Source: Oscillospiraceae bacterium (GTDB taxonomy: Bacteria; Bacillota; Clostridia; Oscillospirales; Oscillospiraceae). Taken from it: a DNA stretch of 15,876 nt. Positions 1-6,476 of this stretch are shown here, piece by piece (the first letter of the stretch is position 1; the number at the start of each line of letters is the position of its first letter). Made by a program: the position numbers and the translations under genes. The notes beneath the pieces are model-generated. The model was not told where the DNA came from and made no database searches. It saw only the letters and a list, made by a program, of their open reading frames with translations. The stretch is from contig JAEDJR010000022.1 in the NCBI GenBank assembly GCA_016296235.1, forward strand, positions 1 to 15,876, written 5' to 3'.

Positions 1-62
1 CCGGCAGCCTGAATCAGTTCCTCCACCGCCCGGGCGGCTTGCTTCTGAATGGTATCCATCAT
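1..62 (-). CDS. Partial 5' end of a minus-strand gene, possibly DUF436/TIGR01440 (YwlG-like)
   Basis: Only the first 20 or so codons lie inside the window, reading leftwards off its edge. Two ATG codons stand in a row (start at 62 or 59), preceded by a GGGGG ribosome binding site about seven bases upstream. The visible peptide begins MMDTIQKQAARAVEELIQAA, an amphipathic helix with an AxxAVEELI pattern. That resembles the start of the DUF436 family (B. subtilis YwlG), where a similar helix precedes a GCSTSEV motif, but the diagnostic part lies outside the window. The gene is divergent from the XRE/DUF3169 operon. That it is a real start is fairly secure from the ribosome binding site; the family name is a guess. 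Confidence 0.45.
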   Translation of the reverse strand, partial: MMDTIQKQAARAVEELIQAA

Positions 63-95
63 TTCAGATTCCCCCTTTTTCTCAGAATACCCCTT

Positions 96-128
96 TGGGC
101 CACGATTTGCAAGGCCCAGATTTTTTTT
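96..128 (+). terminator. Terminator-like hairpin with T-run between divergent genes
   Basis: TGGGCC (96-101) pairs with GGCCCA (113-118) around an 11-base loop, followed after GA by eight T residues (121-128). On the plus strand this has the form of a short Rho-independent terminator. No plus-strand gene ends just upstream, so it may insulate the XRE promoter from read-through or end a transcript from outside the window. On the minus strand it would lie in the leader of the partial gene, where it has no T-run. Confidence 0.4.
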
Positions 129-148
129 GCTTTTTATGCCGGAACCTA

Positions 149-181
149 TTGACAAGGATCCTTGTCATATTCTACTATAAT
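149..181 (+). promoter_or_regulatory. Promoter of the XRE/DUF3169 operon
   Basis: A perfect -35 TTGACA lies at 149-154. With an 18-base spacer it faces TACTAT at 173-178. A perfect TATAAT at 176-181 would need a 21-base spacer, so TACTAT is the better mate. The -35 is embedded in a perfect palindrome and the start region in a second one, which suggests repression by a dimeric regulator, most simply the XRE protein encoded just downstream. Confidence 0.6.
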
Positions 182-219
182 GACAAGGATAGTTGTCATT
201 CTGACAAGGAAATTTTGCA
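150..219 (+). promoter_or_regulatory. Three-site operator array, TGACAAGGA-type palindromes
   Basis: Site 1 (150-167) is the perfect 18-base palindrome TGACAAGGATCCTTGTCA. Site 2 (181-198) is TGACAAGGATAGTTGTCA, matching site 1 at 16 of 18 bases. Site 3 (202-219) keeps a perfect left half TGACAAGGA with a degenerate right half. Site starts are 31 and 21 bases apart, about three and two helical turns, so all three face the same side of the DNA. They cover the -35, the transcription start region and the leader up to the ribosome binding site. Autorepression by the adjacent XRE protein is inferred. Confidence 0.7.
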
Positions 220-233
220 AAGGAGGAATCGCG

Positions 234-443
234 GTGCCGCTGAATAACAGACTAAAGGAGTATCGGGCCAAGACCGGCGTCAACCAGAGCGACATGGGCA
301 GACTGGTTGGTGTTTCCCGGCAGACCATCAGTATGATCGAACGCGGCGACTATTCCCCTTCCGTGACCCTGGCGCTGAAAATCGCCCGGTATTTCGGCGT
401 CCACGTGGAGGACATCTTTCAATATGAGGAGGAAGAGACATGA
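234..443 (+). CDS. XRE-family helix-turn-helix regulator, YozG-type
   Basis: A 69-residue protein that is almost entirely a Cro/C1-type HTH domain. Residues 16-40 form the HTH, with recognition helix SRQTISMIE (28-36) followed by the family pattern RGDYSPSVTLALKIARYF and an acidic tail EEEET. I chose the GTG at 234 because AAAGGAGG (219-226) lies seven bases before it. The upstream in-frame ATG at 162 falls in the promoter, ahead of the likely transcription start. Small stand-alone regulators of this type usually act as dimeric repressors and are commonly paired with a membrane protein. The stop overlaps the next start as ATGA, so the two are translationally coupled. The likely target is the operator array just upstream; the signal it responds to is unknown. 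Confidence 0.85.
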   Translation: MPLNNRLKEYRAKTGVNQSDMGRLVGVSRQTISMIERGDYSPSVTLALKIARYFGVHVEDIFQYEEEET

Positions 444-1204
444 AAACAAAATCCGAAAACCGGAAGGCTCTGCCGAAATTTTTCCTGATTATTTTGTGCA
501 GCCTGGTGGCGGGCGTTCTGCTGGGCATCGGCATTGCCTTCGCGGAAGGCGGCTGGACCATGCAGTTTGCCGCCGCCGTCCATAAAGGCTTGGTCGCTGC
601 GGCCCCCTGGCTGCTCTGGAGTGTGGCTGTCCTGGCGCTGGCAATCGTGCTGGTCATCCGGCACACGGTGAAAAAGCGTCTGGCCGTCTGGCAGGAAGAA
701 GATGAAGAAGGCCTGCAGGCCATGGACAGCCTGCTCAATACCGGCATGCTGCTCAACAGCGTCTTCTCCATTCTTTCCTATTTTCTGACCGCAGTACCCC
801 TGTGCTGTTTCCGGGAATTCAGCGCTGCGTCATTCATCGTCTCTCTGGCCGGCTTCATCGCCTGTATGGCAGTCATGACCGTGGGACAGCAGCTGCTGGT
901 GGATCTGACCAAGAAGCTCTATCCGGAGAAGCGTGGCAGCGTCTACGATCCAAAGTTTCAAAAAACCTGGTACGCCAGCTGCGACGAGGCTGAACGGGCC
1001 ATGATCGGCCAGGCCGCCATGACGGCCTACAAGGCCGGCAGCTATACATGCTTGGCTCTGTGGTTGATTTTGGTGATAGGAAATCTGCTCTTTGATTTCG
1101 GCCTGATACCCATCGCCGTTGTGATGGCAGTCTGGCTGGTCATGACGGTCAGCTACATCACAGCCTGCATGCGACTGGAAAAGCGCAAAGTATCTGCAAA
1201 GTAG
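440..1204 (+). CDS. DUF3169 family membrane protein
   Basis: A 254-residue integral membrane protein of unknown function. About six hydrophobic segments are visible, near residues 13-35, 52-73, 102-121, 127-148, 200-219 and 222-243. The long cytosolic-type stretch between segments 4 and 5 holds the pattern YPEKRGSVYDPKFQKTW (161-177) followed by SCDEAERAMIGQAA, which I recognise as the signature of DUF3169. Its ATG overlaps the stop of the XRE regulator by four bases (ATGA), and it has no independent promoter, so it is co-transcribed and coupled. In Firmicutes, XRE/DUF3169 pairs are common and usually uncharacterised; a role in envelope sensing is only inference. No terminator is seen directly after the stop; a repeat cluster follows. 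Confidence 0.85.
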   Translation: MKTKSENRKALPKFFLIILCSLVAGVLLGIGIAFAEGGWTMQFAAAVHKGLVAAAPWLLWSVAVLALAIVLVIRHTVKKRLAVWQEEDEEGLQAMDSLLNTGMLLNSVFSILSYFLTAVPLCCFREFSAASFIVSLAGFIACMAVMTVGQQLLVDLTKKLYPEKRGSVYDPKFQKTWYASCDEAERAMIGQAAMTAYKAGSYTCLALWLILVIGNLLFDFGLIPIAVVMAVWLVMTVSYITACMRLEKRKVSAK

Positions 1205-1290
1205 GGGCAATTTAGACTTGTCGGGCACTGCCAATCCCCCAAAAAGTTTCCGCTGTGTAAGGGAGCCTTTCGAAACTGCTGAGCACCAAA

Positions 1291-1431
1291 AAGCCTCCCC
1301 TGTGTAAGGGGAGGTGGCCCGGAGGGCCGGAGGGGTTGTGTGTAGGCATTCAGTTTTTGAATACGCAAGTGCCTGCACACGACCCCTCAGTCACGCTTCG
1401 CGTGCCAGCTCCCCTTACGCAGGGGAGCCTT
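1291..1431. repeat. REPIN-like two-armed palindromic element, copy 1
   Basis: The ends are inverted repeats: left AAGCCTCCCCTGTGTAAGG, right the complement of AAGGCTCCCCTGCGTAAGG. Each arm has the same plan: an outer CTCCCC/GGGGAG hairpin, a small inner hairpin (GGCCC/GGGCC left, CACGC/GCGTG right), then GAGGGGT or ACCCCTC. The two ACCCCTC/GAGGGGT strands can pair with each other, and the 45-base centre adds GTGTGTAGGCA against TGCCTGCACAC. The whole can fold as a cloverleaf-like structure. No coding capacity; a non-autonomous mobile repeat is inferred from the second copy at 15751. Confidence 0.75.
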
Positions 1432-1446
1432 CGGACTGCACTGCAC

Positions 1447-1480
1447 CAAAAGAGCCTCCCCTGTTGTAAGGGGAGGCTCT
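1447..1480 (-). terminator. Terminator of the rubrerythrin transcript, built from a repeat hairpin
   Basis: AGAGCCTCCCC (1451-1461) and GGGGAGGCTCT (1470-1480) form a perfect 11-base-pair stem with an 8-base loop. Read on the minus strand the stem is followed by TTTT (stem end plus 1447-1450), about 55 bases past the rubrerythrin stop. The core CCTCCCC-TGTTGTAA-GGGGAGG is the left-arm hairpin of the neighbouring repeat, with a longer stem. On the plus strand the T-run is poor. Confidence 0.6.
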
Positions 1481-1534
1481 TCGTTCTATCATCGATGGAG
1501 CCTTTTCGCTTATGCGGCAGGCCCTTCCATTTCA

Positions 1535-2071
1535 TCAATAGTTCTCGGCGCTGACTTCGAAGTAGCTCTGGGGATGGGCGCAGGTGGGGCAGATCTCCGG
1601 GGCCTTGGTGCCGACCACGATGTGACCGCAGTTGCGGCACTCCCAGACCTTGACGTCGCTCTTTTCAAAGACCTGGGCCAGCTCCACATTCTGCAGCAGC
1701 TTGCGGTAGCGCTCCTCATGGTGCTTCTCAATGGCGGCCACCAGGCGGAACTTGGCGGCCAGCTCGGGGAAGCCCTCTTCCTCAGCGGTCTTGGCAAAGC
1801 CCTCGTACATATCGGTCCATTCGTAGTTCTCGCCCTCTGCGGCGCTGAGCAGGTTCTCCGCCGTGGTGCCGATGCCGTTCAGCTCCTTGAACCACAGCTT
1901 GGCGTGCTCCTTCTCGTTCTCCGCCGTCTTCAGGAACAGGGCGGCAATCTGCTCAAAGCCGTCCTTCTTTGCCTTGGAGGCAAAATAGGTATACTTGTTT
2001 CTGGCCTCGGATTCGCCGGAAAACGCGGCCATCAGATTCTTCTCGGTTTGGGTTCCTGCATACTTGCTCAT
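1535..2071 (-). CDS. rbr: Rubrerythrin (non-haem diiron peroxidase)
   Basis: A 178-residue cytosolic protein of standard rubrerythrin length. The N-terminal four-helix ferritin-like domain shows the diiron ligands: E20 in GESEAR, E53 and H56 in ENEKEH, the EEEGF cluster at 97-101 and E115/H118 in AIEKHHEERY. The C-terminal rubredoxin-type iron site has C145/C148 (CRNCGH) and C161/C164 (CPTCAH). Rubrerythrins reduce hydrogen peroxide to water in anaerobes, taking electrons via rubredoxin or NAD(P)H oxidoreductases. AGGAGG stands eight bases before the ATG. It is the last gene of a run with the ZIP transporter (57-base gap) and the Clp unfoldase. A perfect palindrome lies in its leader. No key residue appears to be missing. 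Confidence 0.96.
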   Translation of the reverse strand: MSKYAGTQTEKNLMAAFSGESEARNKYTYFASKAKKDGFEQIAALFLKTAENEKEHAKLWFKELNGIGTTAENLLSAAEGENYEWTDMYEGFAKTAEEEGFPELAAKFRLVAAIEKHHEERYRKLLQNVELAQVFEKSDVKVWECRNCGHIVVGTKAPEICPTCAHPQSYFEVSAENY

Positions 2072-2102
2072 GATCGTTTCCTCCTGTAAATTCTATTTCA
2101 CG

Positions 2103-2117
2103 GTCCGATGTTCGGAC
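2103..2117. promoter_or_regulatory. Perfect inverted repeat in the rbr leader
   Basis: GTCCGA (2103-2108), TGT, TCGGAC (2112-2117) form a perfect six-base inverted repeat between the ZIP stop and the rbr start. It may be an RNA hairpin that sets relative expression, or a protein-binding site. It does not resemble a PerR or Fur box. I found no convincing -35/-10 pair here, so a separate rbr promoter is not claimed. Confidence 0.4.
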
Positions 2118-2128
2118 ATGATTTCATT

Positions 2129-2887
2129 TTAACCAAGATAATGGCTCATAATCAGCATCAGACAAAATCCACCCAGCAGCGCATAGGTGGCGCCCCGTTC
2201 ACAGCCATGGGCATGGGTCTCGGGAATCATTTCGTCGCTGATGACATAGAGCATGGTGCCTCCGGCGAAGGCCAGGGCGAAGGGCAGCACAGCCGTAGAC
2301 AGGCTGACGGCAAAATACCCCAGCAGCGCGCCGATAACCTCAATGAGACCCGTCGCCAACGCTGCCAGGAAGGTTCTTCCATGGCTCATGCCGGCAGCCA
2401 GCATGGGTGCGATAATGACCATGCCCTCCGGCACATTCTGCAGGGCAATGCCGGCCGCGATGGTGATGGCCTCGCCCGTATTGCCGGTACCGAAGCCCAC
2501 GCCTGCGGCAATACCCTCGGGCAGATTATGGATGGCAATGGCCATGACGAACAGAAGCACTTTGTTCAGCTGCTCCGTTTTGGCCGGATGGCCCTCCTGA
2601 TCCACACCTGCCAGACGGTGCAGATGCGGCACCGCCTTATCCAGCAGGTTCAGGCAGAAGGCGCCGCAGAAAATTCCTGCGATGGTCACAAACAGTCCGC
2701 CGCTGCCGCCGTATTCCAGAGACGGCAGGATCAGGCCGATCACGGCAGCCGCCAGCATCACGCCCGCCGCAAAGGCCAGCACGACATCGCTGAACCGATG
2801 GGAAATCTTTTTAAATGCAAAGCCCAGGACAGCGCCCGCGACGGTCGCGCCGCCGACGCCCAAGGCCGTCAGTAAAACCATTTCCAT
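2129..2887 (-). CDS. ZIP family divalent metal transporter (ZupT/GufA-like)
   Basis: A 252-residue polytopic membrane protein with about eight hydrophobic segments. It carries both ZIP metal-site motifs: HNLPEG (120-125) in TM4 and QNVPEG (150-155) in TM5, plus DEMIPE (218-223) further on. The cytosolic loop near 88-108 contains scattered histidines (PHLH, EGH). ZIP proteins move Zn2+, Fe2+ or Mn2+ into the cytosol; which metal this one carries cannot be read from the sequence. GGAGGG precedes the ATG by six bases. The gene begins 15 bases after the Clp unfoldase stop and is followed by rubrerythrin, which suggests a shared transcript. Supplying iron to rubrerythrin or zinc to the Clp zinc finger are possible links, both inference. 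Confidence 0.9.
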   Translation of the reverse strand: MEMVLLTALGVGGATVAGAVLGFAFKKISHRFSDVVLAFAAGVMLAAAVIGLILPSLEYGGSGGLFVTIAGIFCGAFCLNLLDKAVPHLHRLAGVDQEGHPAKTEQLNKVLLFVMAIAIHNLPEGIAAGVGFGTGNTGEAITIAAGIALQNVPEGMVIIAPMLAAGMSHGRTFLAALATGLIEVIGALLGYFAVSLSTAVLPFALAFAGGTMLYVISDEMIPETHAHGCERGATYALLGGFCLMLIMSHYLG

Positions 2888-2902
2888 ACAATTCCCTCCG
2901 TT

Positions 2903-5215
2903 TTATGCCTTGGTCAGCGCCACACTGTCGGCGGCGGTCAGGCAGATCTGATGGATGGGCTCCACAAAGCTGTCGATGATAGCCTCGGCAATGGGATCCT
3001 CCACGTCCTTCTGGATGGTACGGCGGAGATTCCGGGCGCCGTAGGCCATGGAATAGGACTTCTTCACCAGGTAATCCACCAGGCTGTCCTCCCAGGTCAG
3101 CTCCACACCGCGCTCCGCCAGGGAATCCCGCAGCTCGCCCAGCATGATGGCGGCAATGCGGCGGAAATCCTCCTCCGTCAGGCGGTTGAAGCAGACGACC
3201 TCATCCACCCGGTTGATGAATTCCGGCCGCAGGAACTCGTTCAGGGCCTTCATGGCCTTTTCCTTGCTCTGCTCCGTCACGGTCTGCCCAAAGCCCACGG
3301 AGCCGCCCTTGCGGTCGGAGCCGGCATTGGAGGTCATGACGATGATGGTATTTTCAAAATTCACCACCCGACCCTGAGCGTCGGTAATACGGCCGTCATC
3401 GAGAATCTGCAGCAGGATGTTCAGCACATCGGGGTGGGCCTTCTCCAGCTCGTCAAAGAGGATGACGGAATAGGGCTTGCGGCGGATTTTTTCCGTCAGC
3501 TGGCCGGCCTCGTCATAGCCCACATAGCCGGGAGGCGAACCGATGATCTTGGATACCGAGTGCTTTTCCATGTACTCGGACATATCCAGCCGGATCAGGG
3601 TTTCCACGGAGTCGAACAGTTCCTCCGCCAAGCACTTGACCAGCTCGGTCTTGCCCACGCCGGTAGAGCCTACGAAAATAAAGGAAACAGGCCGCTTTTT
3701 GGGGGAAATCCCCACCCGGTTGCGGCGGATGGCGGATGCCACGGCGGAGATGGCCTGATCCTGGCCGACAATGCGCTTCTGCAGGCGGCTCTCCAGGGCC
3801 CGGAGCTGCTCAAATTCCTGGGCCCGGATCTTGCTGGCGGGAATCTTGGTCCACAGCTCGATGATGCGGGCCAGATTTTCCATGGTCAGCACGGGCTTGG
3901 GCTCCTCCTCCAGCAGGGCGATCTCCTGATCCAGCTGCATCCGGCGGCTGCGCAGGGTCGCCATGCGGGCGTAGTCCTTTTCCTCCACCGAATCGGAGAG
4001 CATCTGCAGCTCCAGGTCGATATCGTCCCGATCCTTTCTAAGAGCCGCCAGCTTGCCGATATTCTTGTTCTTCAGGTTGACGTCGGAACAGGCCTCGTCC
4101 AGCAGGTCAATGGCCTTGTCCGGCAGGAAGCGGTCCGTGATATACCGCTCGGACAGAACCACCGCCTGGCGGGCAATCTCCGGCGTCACCTCCACGCCGT
4201 GGAACTCCTCATAGTAGTGGGAAATCCCGCGGATAATGGCCACGGCCTCCTCCATGGTCGGCTCGTTGACCGTCACCGGCTGGAACCGGCGCTCCAGGGC
4301 GGAATCCTTTTCGATATACTTGCGGTACTCCGTAAACGTGGTGGCGCCGATGACCTGGATCTCGCCCCGGGACAGGGCGGGCTTGAGGATATTGGCGGCG
4401 TTCATGCTGCCCTCGGCGTCCCCCGCGCCTACCAGGTTATGGACCTCGTCGATGACCAGGATAATGTTGCCCAGCTTCTTGACCTCTTCAATGAGGCTCT
4501 TCATGCGGCTTTCAAACTGGCCGCGGAACTGGGTGCCGGCCACCAGGGCCGTCAGATCCAGCAGGTAGACCTCCTTATTCTGGAGCTTGTAGGGAACCTT
4601 TTTCTCCACGATCCGCTGGGCCAGACCCTCGGCGATGGCCGTCTTGCCGACGCCGGGCTCGCCGATGAGGCAGGGATTGTTCTTCTGCCGGCGGTTGAGA
4701 ATCTGGATGACGCGCTCCGTTTCCACCTCCCGGCCCACGATCCGGTCCAGACTGCCGCTGCGGGCCTTCCGGGTCAGGTTCAGGCAGTAGGTATCCAGGA
4801 ATTTGTGCTTTTTGTTTTTCTGGCGTTCGCCCTTCTCCTCCCTGCCGGGGGCAGGCGGATTGGCCGGCGGCTGGTCGTCTTGCTGGCCGCCGAACAGCTT
4901 GTTGAGGAAGGGGAAGGTGGCGGTCTGGCTCATGTCCTCGCCGTCCTCCTCTTCCTCCTCCTCATCGGTCAGATCCCCGTCGGGCATTTGCAGGTTCATC
5001 AGATTGTCGAAGGTCTCCTTCATCTCACTGTTGAGCCGCTCCACATCCTCGTCCGACAGGCCCATCCGCTTCATGATATCGTCAACGGGCTTCAAACCCA
5101 TCTCTTGTGCGCATTTCAGGCAGTAGCCCTCGCTGGAGGTCTTTCCTTCCTCCATTTTGGTCACAAAAATGACCGCTATATTTTTCTTACATCTGGAACA
5201 TAGTGTGGGATGCAT
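2903..5215 (-). CDS. clpE: Hsp100/Clp ATPase with N-terminal zinc finger, ClpE-type
   Basis: A 770-residue AAA+ unfoldase. The N-terminus carries a zinc-binding CxxC pair (C6/C9 and C32/C35) as in ClpE, in place of the double Clp-N domain of ClpC. An acidic linker follows (82-94), then a Q/P-rich stretch. AAA-1 has Walker A GEPGVGKT (185-192), Walker B VIDE (254-257) and an arginine finger at ERR (308-310). A short UVR-like coiled-coil middle domain lies near 385-437. AAA-2 has Walker A GSTGVGKT (516-523), Walker B LFDE (586-589), the VGF ClpP-docking loop (640-642) and the sensor-2 motif GARNLRR (726-732). It should unfold substrates for ClpP in the cytosol. AAAGGAGA precedes the ATG. No CtsR box is evident. 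ClpC-like naming is possible, but the zinc finger favours ClpE. Confidence 0.88.
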   Translation of the reverse strand: MHPTLCSRCKKNIAVIFVTKMEEGKTSSEGYCLKCAQEMGLKPVDDIMKRMGLSDEDVERLNSEMKETFDNLMNLQMPDGDLTDEEEEEEDGEDMSQTATFPFLNKLFGGQQDDQPPANPPAPGREEKGERQKNKKHKFLDTYCLNLTRKARSGSLDRIVGREVETERVIQILNRRQKNNPCLIGEPGVGKTAIAEGLAQRIVEKKVPYKLQNKEVYLLDLTALVAGTQFRGQFESRMKSLIEEVKKLGNIILVIDEVHNLVGAGDAEGSMNAANILKPALSRGEIQVIGATTFTEYRKYIEKDSALERRFQPVTVNEPTMEEAVAIIRGISHYYEEFHGVEVTPEIARQAVVLSERYITDRFLPDKAIDLLDEACSDVNLKNKNIGKLAALRKDRDDIDLELQMLSDSVEEKDYARMATLRSRRMQLDQEIALLEEEPKPVLTMENLARIIELWTKIPASKIRAQEFEQLRALESRLQKRIVGQDQAISAVASAIRRNRVGISPKKRPVSFIFVGSTGVGKTELVKCLAEELFDSVETLIRLDMSEYMEKHSVSKIIGSPPGYVGYDEAGQLTEKIRRKPYSVILFDELEKAHPDVLNILLQILDDGRITDAQGRVVNFENTIIVMTSNAGSDRKGGSVGFGQTVTEQSKEKAMKALNEFLRPEFINRVDEVVCFNRLTEEDFRRIAAIMLGELRDSLAERGVELTWEDSLVDYLVKKSYSMAYGARNLRRTIQKDVEDPIAEAIIDSFVEPIHQICLTAADSVALTKA

Positions 5216-5249
5216 GATTTAGTCTCCTTTGATTGTTGCCGTTTGTACC

Positions 5250-5278
5250 AGTATAGCACAGGCCGCCCCGTCTTGCCA
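5250..5278 (-). promoter_or_regulatory. Probable extended -10 promoter of the clpE-zip-rbr run
   Basis: On the minus strand, TATACT (5255-5250) is preceded by TGC, an extended -10. A weak -35 TGGCAA (5278-5273) lies 17 bases upstream. The start of transcription would be about 28 bases ahead of the clpE ATG. Confidence 0.5.
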
Positions 5279-5282
5279 TGGG

Positions 5283-5314
5283 CCAAATCTTCCCTTGGTT
5301 CGATCAGGGAAGAT
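5283..5314 (-). terminator. Hairpin at the end of the DUF5711 gene
   Basis: ATCTTCCCT and AGGGAAGAT (5287-5295 and 5306-5314) form a nine-base stem that spans the DUF5711 stop codon. On the minus strand it is followed by only a short TT, so termination may be partial. It separates the ecf-truA run from clpE. Confidence 0.45.
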
Positions 5315-6476
5315 ACAGCTTGCCCTGGCCGTTTCCCAGAAGCAGCACAGAGCCGTCTTTCCGCATCACCACCGAAGTGGCGCTGCCTGTATCCACCGTC
5401 TCCGCATAGACAGACAGGGACTGGGTATAGACTGTCAATCCCTCCGGCGTCAGTGCCGCAATATACCGGCCGCAGGCGGACAGATCGAGAATCTCCTGTC
5501 CCAGGTAAACAGACGCCAGTTCCCGTCCCTTTTCGTCCACCGTCACCAGAGTGTAGCGGTTGCCTGCCCTATACATATTCACAGCCAGCGTTAAAAATCC
5601 GTCGCCGCCGTCGGTGAAATCCTTGAGATAGCGATCCTCATAGGCGTAGCTGCCCAGGAGTTCCCCATCCAGGGAGAGAAACCGGACGGAGGTCTCTCCC
5701 ACGGCGCAGATCGTTTTGTCCCCGACAAACATCAGGTCATAAATCAACTGGCTGCCCAGGCTCACGCTCCGCTGAATTTCCTCCGAATCGGTGCGGAACA
5801 GCAGCAGGCTGCTTTCAAAGGCGCCGCCGGACTGACCCAAGCCCACCGCCGCCAGCCACCGGCCGTCCGCGGAGACGGTGCACAGGGGGATATAGGTGGT
5901 GGAGGACAGCCAGCGGTAAATCAGATTCTGACTGCCATTATAGACCGAAAGAACGGACTTATAGCCGCTGGCAGAGGAAGACGTACACAGATAGCCGCCA
6001 TCGGACAAATCCGCGTCCAGGATGGCCCGGTTCTCCTCCAGCCGCAGAACCTCGCCGTTTTTGCGGTGCAGCGCCAAAAGGCTGCCGTCGCCCACGTCGT
6101 AGACCATGGCCAGATCGCCCCGGACCTGCAGCTGGGGCAGCGCCATCTGCTTCTGCAGGGAAAACAGCTCCTCCCCCTGCTCGTCAAAGACGGTCAGACC
6201 GCTGACGGAGGCCACCGCCAAGCCGTCGCCGAAGGACTCATAGCGGTTGCTGCTGTGGGAATCGAAGGTATAGACGCCGTAGCTGCCGTCGCCGGACACA
6301 TTCATGTACTTGACCCAGCGGCGCAGGCTGTCCAGATTCAGGCCGTCGCTGAACAGAATCAGCGCCACCAGGCCGCAGACTGCCGCGACAACCACGGCAA
6401 AGACCACGATCTTTTTCCAGAGTCCCCGGCGGTTGGGCGACTGCTCCGGCTCCATCCGGGTTACATTATCCGACAT
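5304..6476 (-). CDS. DUF5711 family membrane-anchored beta-propeller protein
   Basis: A 390-residue protein with a basic, proline-containing N-terminus, one transmembrane helix (about 22-43) and a long extracytoplasmic region of short beta-repeats. Patterns such as GDGLAVASVSGLTVFDEQGEELF, SDGGYLCTSS, SADGRWLAAVG and ACGRYIAALTPEGLTVY recur every 40 or so residues, as in WD40/PQQ-like propellers. This matches the DUF5711 family of Clostridia; the function is unknown. I chose the ATG at 6476, with AAGGTG eight bases upstream and an 11-base overlap with the end of truA. An upstream ATG at 6500 would overlap more and lacks a good ribosome binding site. Tight coupling to truA is likely positional rather than functional. 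Confidence 0.8.
   Translation of the reverse strand: MSDNVTRMEPEQSPNRRGLWKKIVVFAVVVAAVCGLVALILFSDGLNLDSLRRWVKYMNVSGDGSYGVYTFDSHSSNRYESFGDGLAVASVSGLTVFDEQGEELFSLQKQMALPQLQVRGDLAMVYDVGDGSLLALHRKNGEVLRLEENRAILDADLSDGGYLCTSSSASGYKSVLSVYNGSQNLIYRWLSSTTYIPLCTVSADGRWLAAVGLGQSGGAFESSLLLFRTDSEEIQRSVSLGSQLIYDLMFVGDKTICAVGETSVRFLSLDGELLGSYAYEDRYLKDFTDGGDGFLTLAVNMYRAGNRYTLVTVDEKGRELASVYLGQEILDLSACGRYIAALTPEGLTVYTQSLSVYAETVDTGSATSVVMRKDGSVLLLGNGQGKLYLP

Larger units (their letters stand above)
1205..1534. repeat. Gene-free repeat cluster between convergent genes
   Basis: This 330-base gap between the ends of DUF3169 and rubrerythrin has no credible ORF. It holds a decayed repeat end (about 1240-1275, with AAGGGAGCCTTTCG), one complete two-armed element (1291-1431) and a half element forming a perfect hairpin (1451-1480). 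The linkers on each side of the complete element are alike (GGAGCCTTTCGAAACTGC..GCACCAAAA at 1262-1291 and GGAGCCTTCGGACTGC..GCACCAAAA at 1425-1451), pointing to tandem copies about 160 bases apart. Confidence 0.7.

Noticed and set aside
162..233. An in-frame ATG extension of the XRE regulator
   Set aside because: It lies within the operator and promoter, before the transcription start. The GTG at 234 has a strong ribosome binding site.
1205..1534. A CRISPR array or direct-repeat locus
   Set aside because: The repeats are inverted stem-loops of differing size with no regular spacers and no cas genes.
2951..5203. A 750-codon plus-strand open frame
   Set aside because: It is antisense to the complete Clp ATPase gene and results from GC-rich codon use. 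The translated sequence is low-complexity, rich in Leu, Gly, His and Gln, and has no domain.
5216..5303. A CtsR operator ahead of the Clp gene
   Set aside because: No tandem GGTCAAA heptads could be found in the promoter region.
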